Below are positions 37,214 through 44,854 of a stretch of DNA of 64,000 nt, piece after piece (positions within the stretch are counted from its first letter, which is position 1; every line of letters starts with the position of its first letter). The notes beneath the pieces are model-generated. The model did not search any database, was not told the origin of the DNA, and saw nothing but the letters and a program-made list of their open reading frames with translations. Both the position numbers and the translations under genes were made by a program. Origin of the DNA: Croceimicrobium sp963977415 (GTDB lineage Bacteria; Bacteroidota; Bacteroidia; Flavobacteriales; Schleiferiaceae); NCBI GenBank assembly GCA_963977415.1, contig CAXBOS010000005.1:124001-188000 (forward strand), in the 5' to 3' direction.

Positions 37214-37948
37214 TTAATCCTTGTTGAATTTACTAAATGGCACACCTACTAGTCGTTCTAGTTGGCGATAAGTGTCGTAAAAATTGGTTTTAAGCGTAAT
37301 GTAATTAGTCGCCCATTTAGATCGAAGGTCAGCATTTTGACCCAACTCATCTAGGGAAACCTGGCCACGAACATAAGCCGCTTCGGCTTGCTCATAAATA
37401 AACTGAGACGATTCTTTTGCGTCGGTGGCTTCTTTAATTAAATCGCGTAACATAAACAAGCGACTGTAAGTTTCTTCTACTTCACGACGGATTTCAAGTA
37501 TAGCCAATTCTTTATTGGCATTTTCCCCGTCGCTGGCGGCTTGGGCCATTTTCGCCTGATCGCGTTGACCAAAAAAAGTAGAAAGGGGAATTTGCATCGA
37601 TACGCCATAGTTATAACCCGTTAAAGCAAGAGCACCATCACTTAGAGAGTTATCGCCCGATAAATAATTGGCACTGAACTTTACTCCTTCCATCCATTTC
37701 TTCTTGTTCATGGACATTTCATACTCAAACATTTTTTGGCGCTCTGCATAATATTTAATCTGCGGGGACTTGGCCACTGCGGTATCGATTAACAAATTTA
37801 AAGGCGGTAAATAGTCGGCCAAATCAATTATTAAGGAATCGATATTAGTCTTAGTATTGCTTCTGCCAAATGTTTGCGCATCTAGCGAAAGCGGCGCCAA
37901 AAGTACTATTAAAAGAAAGGCCTTAAAAAGTCGAAGCACAATAATCAT
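37214..37948 (-). CDS. half-length TolC-like outer membrane efflux protein
   Basis: 244 residues from the ATG at 37948, whose A overlaps the preceding stop (TAATG). A longer frame exists to 38011 but would begin inside the priming-transferase gene, before the signal peptide. The signal peptide ends LSLDAQ. Then comes one OEP (outer membrane efflux) unit with long helices (about 120-235: EVEETYSRLFMLRDLIKEA; YVRGQVSLDELGQNADL). Classical TolC proteins have two such units in about 450 residues; only one is present here. In this setting it may replace the Wza-type outer-membrane exporter for polysaccharide. Confidence 0.8.
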   Translation of the reverse strand: MIIVLRLFKAFLLIVLLAPLSLDAQTFGRSNTKTNIDSLIIDLADYLPPLNLLIDTAVAKSPQIKYYAERQKMFEYEMSMNKKKWMEGVKFSANYLSGDNSLSDGALALTGYNYGVSMQIPLSTFFGQRDQAKMAQAASDGENANKELAILEIRREVEETYSRLFMLRDLIKEATDAKESSQFIYEQAEAAYVRGQVSLDELGQNADLRSKWATNYITLKTNFYDTYRQLERLVGVPFSKFNKD

Positions 37949-39093
37949 TAAACATTTTCTTTTTGAAAAAGAGCTGGTATAGTTCTTAAAATCAATCGTA
38001 TATCGTTCCAAAAGCTGAAATTTTGGGCATATTTATTATCCAAACCTTTGCGTTCGTCTTCACTCATGGAGCCACCGCCACGTTTTTCTACCTGCCAAAG
38101 ACCAGTTATTCCTGCTGGCGCCAGGAAACGTTCGCCCCAGTCATCAGAAGTAAGTTGCTCCGCTTCGTAAAGTGGCAGCGGACGGTTACCCACAATAGAC
38201 ATGTCGCCTTTAAGAACATTAATTAGCTGGGGTAATTCATCGATACTGGTGTTGCGAATAATTTTACCAACGCTAGTAACGCGAGGGTCATCTTTAAATT
38301 TTACAAAAGTTCCTGCTGCTTGTTTCCTTTTTAATTCTTGGTATTCGGCCTCCGACATTGGGCTGCCATCTTTATTAATTAATTGAGGCGAATTACGGGG
38401 AGGCAATTCTGCCATTGGGTTCTGTTCCGCTTTTTCTTTTGCTTCTTCGGCATACTGATTTAGATGGGCCAGTTCTTTCACCCTTTGATCTGCATCGGTA
38501 TACATAGAGCGTAGTTTATAGAAATCGAATACACGGTAACCTGTTCCCACCCTTTTGGAGATGTAATAGACTTTACCTTTCGACTCTAATCGAATGGCAA
38601 TCACAGTAAGAATCAAGATCGGAGAGATGAAAAATAAGGCTGTTCCAGCCACTACGATATCGAAAATTCGCTTAGCCAAAGGTATTTTATACTCTGTTCT
38701 TTGGATGTTACGAGACTTATTCAGTCGCATATCTAGCATGCTGCGGTAAAACTCAATTTTATCCGCCACTACTGCCAATTGATCAGCACGAATAATAAGC
38801 TCAATAATTCCTCTGCGCAAATGTTTCGCTCTAATTTCCGGATCTATTCGACTGGTAATTAGAACAAAGGGTATTTTCTTTTCGTTTAAAATACTCGCAT
38901 ATCGCTCGAAAAGCTCATCACCTTTCAGTCCTTTTAAGCTATACTCGCAGATTACCATATCCACCTCATCTAGTTGATCGATTTGATTGTAGAAACCAAC
39001 TACGTTTTTGACGTGAATCAAGGAGCTACCAAAGCGCTCAGAGAGGGATTCTTTGATCTCAACAGTATTGCCGATGTAAAGTAAATTTTTCAC
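37948..39093 (-). CDS. priming glycosylphosphotransferase fused to a degenerate receiver domain
   Basis: 381 residues. Residues about 1-125 have a CheY-like pattern (LLYIGNTVE; DMVICEYSLKG; PFVLITSRID; IIELIIRADQ), but the acid pair is missing (GN), the phosphoacceptor position is Glu50, and the conserved Lys is Arg. Residues about 145-381 form a bacterial sugar transferase: KRIFDIVVAGTALFFISP (membrane helix), VFDFYKLRSMYTDAD, NTSIDELPQLINVLKGDMS, IVGNRPLP and AGITGLWQVEKRG. Such enzymes start lipid-linked repeat synthesis by moving a sugar phosphate to undecaprenyl phosphate. The gene overlaps the receiver gene upstream by 4 bases and the tolC-like gene downstream by 1. The pseudo-receiver suggests protein-protein control of chain initiation (inference). 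Confidence 0.88.
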   Translation of the reverse strand: MKNLLYIGNTVEIKESLSERFGSSLIHVKNVVGFYNQIDQLDEVDMVICEYSLKGLKGDELFERYASILNEKKIPFVLITSRIDPEIRAKHLRRGIIELIIRADQLAVVADKIEFYRSMLDMRLNKSRNIQRTEYKIPLAKRIFDIVVAGTALFFISPILILTVIAIRLESKGKVYYISKRVGTGYRVFDFYKLRSMYTDADQRVKELAHLNQYAEEAKEKAEQNPMAELPPRNSPQLINKDGSPMSEAEYQELKRKQAAGTFVKFKDDPRVTSVGKIIRNTSIDELPQLINVLKGDMSIVGNRPLPLYEAEQLTSDDWGERFLAPAGITGLWQVEKRGGGSMSEDERKGLDNKYAQNFSFWNDIRLILRTIPALFQKENV

Positions 39094-39476
39094 CCTTTTA
39101 GTCTTATGAGGTTGTCTATTCTCAAACGTAATTCCTCGGGATTAAAAGGCTTAATCAAGTAATCATTCGCACCAAGCTTCAAACACTTAATCCTTTCAGT
39201 ACTGCTTTCCTCACCCGAAAGTACAATTAGCGGCACGTCGTAAAAGAAACCACTTTCTCTAATTTTCTGAATGTATTCGAAACCATCAATTTCGGGCATA
39301 TTTAAGTCCGCTACTACTAGATCAGGAATATTACCCGAGTACATCCACTCTAAAGCTTCACGACCATTTTCTAGAGAAACCACATCATAACGATCCTTCA
39401 AGATTTGCTCTAATAATTTAAGCATAATCGGTTGATCGTCGATGACCAATATTTCGCCCCTGCCTTTTTTCTCCAT
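39090..39476 (-). CDS. single-domain response regulator (CheY-like)
   Basis: 128 residues, only a receiver domain, with all key residues intact: acid pair D13/D14 (ILVIDDQP), phosphoacceptor D57 (VVADLNMPEIDG), S87 (IVLSGEE) and K109 (YLIKPFNPEEL). There is no output domain, so it must act through a partner. The gene shares its first base with the end of the HPt gene and overlaps the pseudo-receiver transferase by 4 bases, pointing to co-translation and a shared task. Confidence 0.93.
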   Translation of the reverse strand: MEKKGRGEILVIDDQPIMLKLLEQILKDRYDVVSLENGREALEWMYSGNIPDLVVADLNMPEIDGFEYIQKIRESGFFYDVPLIVLSGEESSTERIKCLKLGANDYLIKPFNPEELRLRIDNLIRLKG

Positions 39477-39814
39477 TATCTTTGTCTTAATTGCTCGAAA
39501 GCGATAGTTAATTCGGCCTTTACATTGGCGAGCTTGGTTTGCAATTCGCTATTATTTTGACCTGCTTTTCCCAATTGTTCTAAGTCGCGGATATCTTGAA
39601 TAATTTTCTTGATACCGAACATATCTATATTAGGCTTAATCTTGTGTGAAATGGCACCAAAAGTGACCATGTCATTGGAAGCCTGAGCTTTAATCAATTC
39701 TTCGAGCTGCCCGGGAGTATGCTCTAAAAAAGTATCGACCATCATATTTATAAAATCTTGATCTCCTCCACTTAGCTCTTCTAGCTGAATGAGATCATAA
39801 ACTCGATCTGCCAT
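39476..39814 (-). CDS. histidine phosphotransfer (HPt) protein
   Basis: 112 residues forming a single HPt four-helix domain. The active His is H57 in GAISHKIKPNIDMFG, the equivalent of the usual AHxLKGxxxxxG. It carries phosphate between receiver domains in a multistep relay. It sits between a sigma-54 activator gene (5 bases upstream) and a single-domain receiver gene (1-base overlap). No hybrid kinase is encoded in the window near it. Confidence 0.88.
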   Translation of the reverse strand: MADRVYDLIQLEELSGGDQDFINMMVDTFLEHTPGQLEELIKAQASNDMVTFGAISHKIKPNIDMFGIKKIIQDIRDLEQLGKAGQNNSELQTKLANVKAELTIAFEQLRQR

Positions 39815-39819
39815 TGTAT

Positions 39820-41163
39820 TTAATTTACTATTAGTTCCTTATTTTTTAACATCCTATAAAGTGTGCTTTTTCCAATATCAAGCAATTTAGCAACTTCTAC
39901 CACATTATTATTATGGTTTTTAAGATAATAGTTGATCAATTTTGTGTTGTAGTCTTTTAAAGTTAGCCCTTCGCTCACCAAATTATCAAGCTCATCTCCC
40001 ACAGTATTAAAATTAAGATCTTTTTCTTCGATAATACCATCGTCAGCTAGCACCGCTGCTAATTCAATTACGGCCTTAAGTTCACGAACATTTCCAGGCC
40101 AAGAATAGCTGCGTAATTTTGTTTGCACCTGTTCACTAATGCGCATCTCTTCCATTTCATTTTCCTCGAGAAAAAGCTTTAAGAAATACTTGGCTAATAA
40201 AATAATATCTGACTCACGCTGACGTAGAGGTGGCAACTCAATCGGTAAACCAAGCAATCGGTAGTACAAATCTTCTCTAAAGTTACCCTTGGCAACTTCC
40301 TCTTTTAAATTTCTGTGAGTGGCAACAATTATCCTAGTGTCCACTTTAATTTCCTTGTTACTGCCTATTCTAGTCACCACACGCTCCTGCAAGATGCGCA
40401 GCAATTTCGCTTGCAGGCTTAATTCCATTTCTCCTATCTCATCTAAAAATAGGGTTCCACCGTTAGCTTCCTCAAATTTACCGATACGTCGGGAAATAGC
40501 GCCAGTAAAAGCGCCTTTTTCATAACCAAATAGCTCACTTTCTAAAAGCTCTTTGGGGATGGCGGCAATATTCACGGTAACTAAGGGTGCCTTTTTATTT
40601 TTGGAATTATAATGAATGGCCTTGGCCACTAACTCTTTACCTGTACCTGTTTCACCACTAATTGAAACCGTAATATTCGTACGAATCGCCTTTTCAATAA
40701 GTTTAAAAACCTTCTTTATGGGAACACTACTACCCTTAATACTACTAAAGTCGTATTTCAAATTCACTTCTTCGCGCAAGCGATCCAGCTCATTTCTAAG
40801 CTTAGCATTTTCCCGTAAATTGTTTATGGTTTTCCATATGCGTTCCTTGGAATTTTCGTCCTTAACAATATAATCGTAGGCCCCTTCCTTTAGTAAGTCG
40901 ATTGCCGTAGCAACGTCTTCTTGTCCACTAACAATAACTACTGGTAAATCGGGCTGGCTGCTCTTAACCTTTTTTAAAACATCAATACCACTTAAATCGG
41001 GTAAAGAGTAATCCAATAAAATGCAATCGGGTTGTAAATAGAGTTTTTCTAAACAACTTTTACCCGTTACAAAATGCTCTACCTGGTTGTCGGGATTTAA
41101 GGATAAATGATGTTTAGTAGCCCTGGCATAAAGCTCATTATCTTCTACTAAAAATATTTTCAT
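39820..41163 (-). CDS. sigma-54-dependent NtrC-family response regulator
   Basis: About 448 residues from the ATG at 41163. An ATG at 41172 and a GTG at 41178 are possible upstream starts; MKIFLVEDNE is the usual receiver beginning. Receiver (1-120; E7/D8, phosphoacceptor D51 in ILLDYSLPDLSG); AAA+ domain (about 145-370; Walker A SGETGTGKELVA, GAFTGA loop GYEKGAFTGA, Walker B GGTLFLDEIGE, arginine-finger region REDLYYRL); Fis-type helix-turn-helix at the end (NVVEVAKLLDIGKSTLYRML). It activates RpoN promoters after phosphorylation. Transcribed from its own TAnnTTTG promoter with the HPt and receiver genes; a regulator of this polysaccharide locus by context. Confidence 0.93.
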   Translation of the reverse strand: MKIFLVEDNELYARATKHHLSLNPDNQVEHFVTGKSCLEKLYLQPDCILLDYSLPDLSGIDVLKKVKSSQPDLPVVIVSGQEDVATAIDLLKEGAYDYIVKDENSKERIWKTINNLRENAKLRNELDRLREEVNLKYDFSSIKGSSVPIKKVFKLIEKAIRTNITVSISGETGTGKELVAKAIHYNSKNKKAPLVTVNIAAIPKELLESELFGYEKGAFTGAISRRIGKFEEANGGTLFLDEIGEMELSLQAKLLRILQERVVTRIGSNKEIKVDTRIIVATHRNLKEEVAKGNFREDLYYRLLGLPIELPPLRQRESDIILLAKYFLKLFLEENEMEEMRISEQVQTKLRSYSWPGNVRELKAVIELAAVLADDGIIEEKDLNFNTVGDELDNLVSEGLTLKDYNTKLINYYLKNHNNNVVEVAKLLDIGKSTLYRMLKNKELIVN

Positions 41164-41190
41164 CAAAGACATAGGCACACAAGATTATTC

Positions 41191-41198
41191 CAAATTTA
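41191..41198 (-). promoter_or_regulatory. TAnnTTTG (-7) promoter of the phosphorelay/polysaccharide operon
   Basis: TAAATTTG on the minus strand, 27 bases before the ATG at 41163. It would drive the NtrC-type regulator, HPt, receiver, priming transferase, TolC-like and chain-length genes as one transcript. Confidence 0.6.
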
Positions 41199-41242
41199 AG
41201 CTTAACTCTCAAATCGGGAATTAATGTACGACTAAATTCTAC

Positions 41243-42571
41243 TTACTTACGCACAAGTTTTTTAACAAGTCTAAGACTTTCTTCAATCCCTAATTTCAAC
41301 CATCGGAAAAAACGAAAAGGGATGATATCTTTTAAATAACGGAATCCAAAAAGTGTTCCTCCTGCAAAGGTTAAAATACTTACAAAGGCTACCCAGCGTA
41401 TGTCTTCAAAGAAATAAAGTGCTAATAAATCACCCACGATGTTAATCACCAACATGATAATAACCTTATTCATATTCACTTTAGGGCGATCCAACACATC
41501 CAAGCCTACTCCAGAATAGCGATCTAAGGCCGTAAAAGCCATAAAGAAAGAGAAAATGCGCAGTAAAACGGCTGATTTGGCATAATCGGCCCCTCCTAAA
41601 AGCACCACTAAACTATCGGCAAAAATGAAAGTTCCCAAAGCAGCCGGAAACAACACAACAAAAGCAAAACCAGTGCTTATCTCAAACTCTCTTCTAAAAT
41701 TTTCGGCACTTCCACTTTTGTTGGCGCGCGCTAAGCTGGGGAAAGAAAAACTAACCAGCGCTCTTAAGGGAATATCTATCAAATTAACCAATCGCTGAGG
41801 AATCTGGTAAATCGCCACTGCCTCAGGGCCCAAGAAGAAACGAATTAGAAAGTCATCGGAACTGCGTAATAAAGTACCCCCGATTAAAGTTCCCATTGTA
41901 TAACGACCATACAAATAAAGTTCTCTCGATTTTGCCTTAGTAGCAGCGGTAATACTTGCCAAGCCATCCCAACCTGCGATTAAAGAAATTATACTAGGAA
42001 CCGCGCTAGCCACTAAATAGGTGATGAAAATAAAGTTGAGATTGGCGTAATCATTAAGATAAGCATAAGAGACTCCTGCAATATAAATCACTTGCATAGA
42101 GGTTCGTATCCATATCATTTTATCAAATCGTAAACGCGCATTTAAAACCCAGGTAGCCATATTGGATGGTAAAGAAAGTAAGGCTACCGGCAAAAAATAA
42201 TACGAGTATAAAAGGAAGTCATTATCTCCATATACCACATAAATACCCATAAAAACAGCGGTAAACAAAGCGCCAACAAAGAGGCTACTTAAAAGTCCAA
42301 AACGCCAGGAACTGCCAATAATATTGCGACTTAAATCTTCATCATCCGATTCGGCTACGAACTTAATTAAGGGTTTACCAACTAGGCCATTGCGCAACAT
42401 TTCAAAGACCGTTTGAAAAGCCAAGAAAATAGAAAAGATTCCAAAATCCGTTTTAGACAAAGTGCGCGCCAATAAGCCAAAAGTAACCAAGCCCAATGCT
42501 GCGCCACTAATACTGCTTAGCATACTAAGCACCTTTTGCGAGCGGAAAAGAGATAATACCTTCGCTATCAT
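41243..42571 (-). CDS. polysaccharide flippase (Wzx-like)
   Basis: 442 residues with about 12-14 membrane helices and the pattern of the oligosaccharide flippase/MurJ-like superfamily (LLARTLSKTDFGIFSIFLAFQ near the N-terminus; FLGPEAVAIYQIPQRLVNLIDIPLRA in the middle). It would move lipid-linked repeat units from the cytoplasmic to the periplasmic leaflet of the inner membrane. It starts 1 base after the sulfotransferase stop, so the two are co-expressed. Confidence 0.88.
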   Translation of the reverse strand: MIAKVLSLFRSQKVLSMLSSISGAALGLVTFGLLARTLSKTDFGIFSIFLAFQTVFEMLRNGLVGKPLIKFVAESDDEDLSRNIIGSSWRFGLLSSLFVGALFTAVFMGIYVVYGDNDFLLYSYYFLPVALLSLPSNMATWVLNARLRFDKMIWIRTSMQVIYIAGVSYAYLNDYANLNFIFITYLVASAVPSIISLIAGWDGLASITAATKAKSRELYLYGRYTMGTLIGGTLLRSSDDFLIRFFLGPEAVAIYQIPQRLVNLIDIPLRALVSFSFPSLARANKSGSAENFRREFEISTGFAFVVLFPAALGTFIFADSLVVLLGGADYAKSAVLLRIFSFFMAFTALDRYSGVGLDVLDRPKVNMNKVIIMLVINIVGDLLALYFFEDIRWVAFVSILTFAGGTLFGFRYLKDIIPFRFFRWLKLGIEESLRLVKKLVRK

Positions 42572-42572
42572 T

Positions 42573-43502
42573 CTAGGCTTTTAACCAGTGACTTAAATCT
42601 TGACCAATTAAATTCCCGAGCTTTTTGATGTCTTCAGCGTATATTTTATCTACAATCTCCTTTCTTAAGCTGGGAGAAAAATCTGCTTTCTGTAAATTCT
42701 TATTGCGCAAATTATATAACCAGCGGTTTATTAGAACATTGTCTTTCATCCAACGATGCAAACCTGGTGCTACTTTTTTCAAAGTGGTAATTAGCGGACT
42801 ATTTTGCCCCACTAAATTATCTACCGCTTTATTTTTAACGGTACCACTCTTATTATACACGATATCGGTGGCCACTTTAATAGAAGGATCAATCGCTAGA
42901 AATTTAAAAATATCCTCTACCACACCAGCGGTGTCGTTTATGAAGTTCTCGTATAAATAAACGCGAATATTCTCTTGAGGGAAATTATCATAATACCTTT
43001 TCAACTGGCCATAATACAGACCTTCGGTAATCATATCGGGGCGAAGCCACCAGCTAGTTGTTTTATCAAAAACCTTGTCCAAACCGCCATCTTCTGGCAA
43101 TAAACCTTCTCTTACATAATGCGAATAACGCGAAAACAGTCGGTCGGCAGGATGTCTTAAAATGGCAATTAACTTTGTGTTGGGAATGTAATGCTTAATG
43201 CGTTCACAGGCCATTTCACTGTTTAGATAGGTATTGGAAACCTCCCCTAATAACTGACTTTCCTTGGACCCTTTAAACAGTTCTAAGTAATCGTCTAGCT
43301 TCAATACCGAGTCGCGATAAAACTCTTTGGAGCTTTCTAAATCGAAGTCTTCCTCCTTCGCCATTTCATACGCGAAGAAATTAGGCTCTTTGCGGGTACT
43401 CATAAAAATCTGCGGATGTTCCTTAAGGTATTCATTTAAGGAGGTAGTACCGGATTTCCCGGCCCCGATCACAACAAAATCGGGTAGTCTTGTTTGGCTC
43501 AT
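42573..43502 (-). CDS. PAPS-dependent sulfotransferase
   Basis: 309 residues. The 5'-phosphosulfate-binding loop is VVIGAGKSGTTSLNEYL (about 9-25). The 3'-phosphate-binding segment is AILRHPADRLFSRYSHYVREG. Both are typical of Sulfotransfer_1/3 enzymes, which move sulfate from PAPS to sugar hydroxyls. The ATG at 43502 is chosen because a TAnnTTTG promoter lies at 43521-43528, inside the longer possible frame that begins at 43565. With the flippase and glycosyltransferases nearby, it suggests a sulfated surface polysaccharide. Whether it acts on the lipid-linked unit or on another target is inferred, not shown. Confidence 0.9.
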   Translation of the reverse strand: MSQTRLPDFVVIGAGKSGTTSLNEYLKEHPQIFMSTRKEPNFFAYEMAKEEDFDLESSKEFYRDSVLKLDDYLELFKGSKESQLLGEVSNTYLNSEMACERIKHYIPNTKLIAILRHPADRLFSRYSHYVREGLLPEDGGLDKVFDKTTSWWLRPDMITEGLYYGQLKRYYDNFPQENIRVYLYENFINDTAGVVEDIFKFLAIDPSIKVATDIVYNKSGTVKNKAVDNLVGQNSPLITTLKKVAPGLHRWMKDNVLINRWLYNLRNKNLQKADFSPSLRKEIVDKIYAEDIKKLGNLIGQDLSHWLKA

Positions 43503-43520
43503 TGAAATTACTTTGCTAGC

Positions 43521-43528
43521 CAAATTTA
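43521..43528 (-). promoter_or_regulatory. TAnnTTTG (-7) promoter of the sulfotransferase-flippase genes
   Basis: TAAATTTG on the minus strand, 18 bases before the ATG at 43502. It lies within the upstream extension of the longest frame and so decides the start. Confidence 0.6.
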
Positions 43529-43625
43529 CCACTATAAATTTGTTAAGGACAGGCTTCTGACTCAAAAAAATAAGCCTAGTCTAATTTTTAAAGGCTCAGT
43601 CCCCAAATATTTACATTTAAGATTT

Positions 43626-43633
43626 TACCTTTG
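43626..43633 (+). promoter_or_regulatory. TAnnTTTG (-7) promoter of the plus-strand glycosyltransferase
   Basis: TACCTTTG covers the TTG at 43631 that would start the longest frame, so translation must begin further down. TTG at 43649 is the next in-frame start. Confidence 0.55.
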
Positions 43634-43648
43634 GGAAAACATCAGCTC

Positions 43649-44851
43649 TTGAAAAATCAGAATTTCATTTTTGTTGGCAACCAACCATGGGACGTTCCCA
43701 TTGGTAGCAACTGTAAAAACATTGCCGAGGTAGTCGCAAAAGACAATACAGTCCTTTATGTTAACAGGCCCTTGGACCGCATTACAAAACTGAAAAATGA
43801 TGAAAAAGACCGTGAGTTTATTGAGCGGCGTTTGTCAGTCCTCGAAGGGAAATCGGAACCAATTACACATATTAAGGATGGCCTCTACACCCTAGATCCT
43901 GCCGTTTTAATGGAATCCATTAACTGGTTACCCGACGGCGCTATTTACGATTGGGCTTTAAAATCAATTAGCAAAAAATTCTTTGCCGAAATTCGCAAGG
44001 CTGCCGCCAAGATGGGCTTTGAAGATTATTACTTCTTCAACGACAGTGAGATGTTTCAAGGTTTTTTAGCGCCTGAGCTACTCGAGTCAAAATTGAATAT
44101 CTACTACTCACGCGATAATCTCACTTCCACTGGTTACTTTAAAAAACACGGTCTGCGCCTAGAACCGCAGTTGCTAAAAAAGTATGATTTAGCAGTCGCC
44201 AATTCATTGTACTTAAAAGACTACTGCGCCGAGCATAATCTGAATAGCTATTACGTAGGTCAGGGCTGCGATCTCAGTATATTCGATCCTACTTTAAATC
44301 ACGCCGAACCAGCCGAATTTGCTAATATTCCGCATCCGCGCATCGGTTATATTGGCGCCCTATTGAAGTTGCGATTGGATTTGAAATTACTCGAAGACCT
44401 CGCTGAGAATCGCAAAGATTGGTCTTTCGTTTATGTGGGTCCGGAAGACGAACACTTTAAAGCCAGTAAGTTGCACCAAATGGAAAATGTGTATTTCCTC
44501 GGTCCAAAAAAACCAGAAGAGCTAGGGCAGTATCTTTCAGCTTTCGACTTGGCCATGAACCCGCAAGAATTAAACGAAATGACCATTGGTAATTATCCTC
44601 GTAAAATAGACGAGTACTTGGCTATGGGGAAACCTACTCTAGCAACCCCCACACGTGCTATGGAAGTTTTTAAAGATCATGTATACCTCGCCGATGGAGC
44701 TGATGGCTATGAAAAAGCGATAGAACTAGCCTTTCAAGAAAATGATGAAGCAAAACAGGCGGAACGCATCCGTTTTGCTCAATCACATTCTTGGGAAAAT
44801 AGTGTAAATGAAATTTATCGGGCCATTTTGGCTAATGATAAAAATCAATAA
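43649..44851 (+). CDS. glycosyltransferase, GT4-like (GT-B)
   Basis: 400 residues if started at TTG 43649 (MKNQNFIFVGNQPWDVPIG). No ATG is available near the conserved start, and the upstream TTG at 43631 overlaps the promoter. GT-B layout: GNQPWDVPIGSNCKNIAE at the N-terminus; a mid region with YDLAVANSLYLKDYC and YVGQGCDLSIFDP; the C-terminal half with RIGYIGALLKLRLDLKL, VYFLGPKKPEELGQYL, then PRKIDEYLAMGKPTLATP as the nucleotide-sugar-binding E-containing segment. This type often handles teichuronic or exopolysaccharide sugars. It ends 3 bases from the convergent choice-of-anchor-B gene. Confidence 0.83.
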   Translation: MKNQNFIFVGNQPWDVPIGSNCKNIAEVVAKDNTVLYVNRPLDRITKLKNDEKDREFIERRLSVLEGKSEPITHIKDGLYTLDPAVLMESINWLPDGAIYDWALKSISKKFFAEIRKAAAKMGFEDYYFFNDSEMFQGFLAPELLESKLNIYYSRDNLTSTGYFKKHGLRLEPQLLKKYDLAVANSLYLKDYCAEHNLNSYYVGQGCDLSIFDPTLNHAEPAEFANIPHPRIGYIGALLKLRLDLKLLEDLAENRKDWSFVYVGPEDEHFKASKLHQMENVYFLGPKKPEELGQYLSAFDLAMNPQELNEMTIGNYPRKIDEYLAMGKPTLATPTRAMEVFKDHVYLADGADGYEKAIELAFQENDEAKQAERIRFAQSHSWENSVNEIYRAILANDKNQ

Positions 44852-44854
44852 CTT

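Noticed and set aside
37949..38011. Longer start for the TolC-like protein
   Set aside because: It lies within the priming-transferase gene and would put 21 polar residues before an otherwise good signal peptide. TAATG coupling at 37948 is more likely.
43503..43565. 21-residue N-terminal extension of the sulfotransferase
   Set aside because: A TAnnTTTG promoter lies inside it at 43521-43528 and the conserved domain begins right after the ATG at 43502.
28451..44851. Interpreting the locus as a phage-defence or mobile island
   Set aside because: All recognisable genes fit surface polysaccharide synthesis and signalling; no integrase, transposase, nuclease or att-like repeats were seen.
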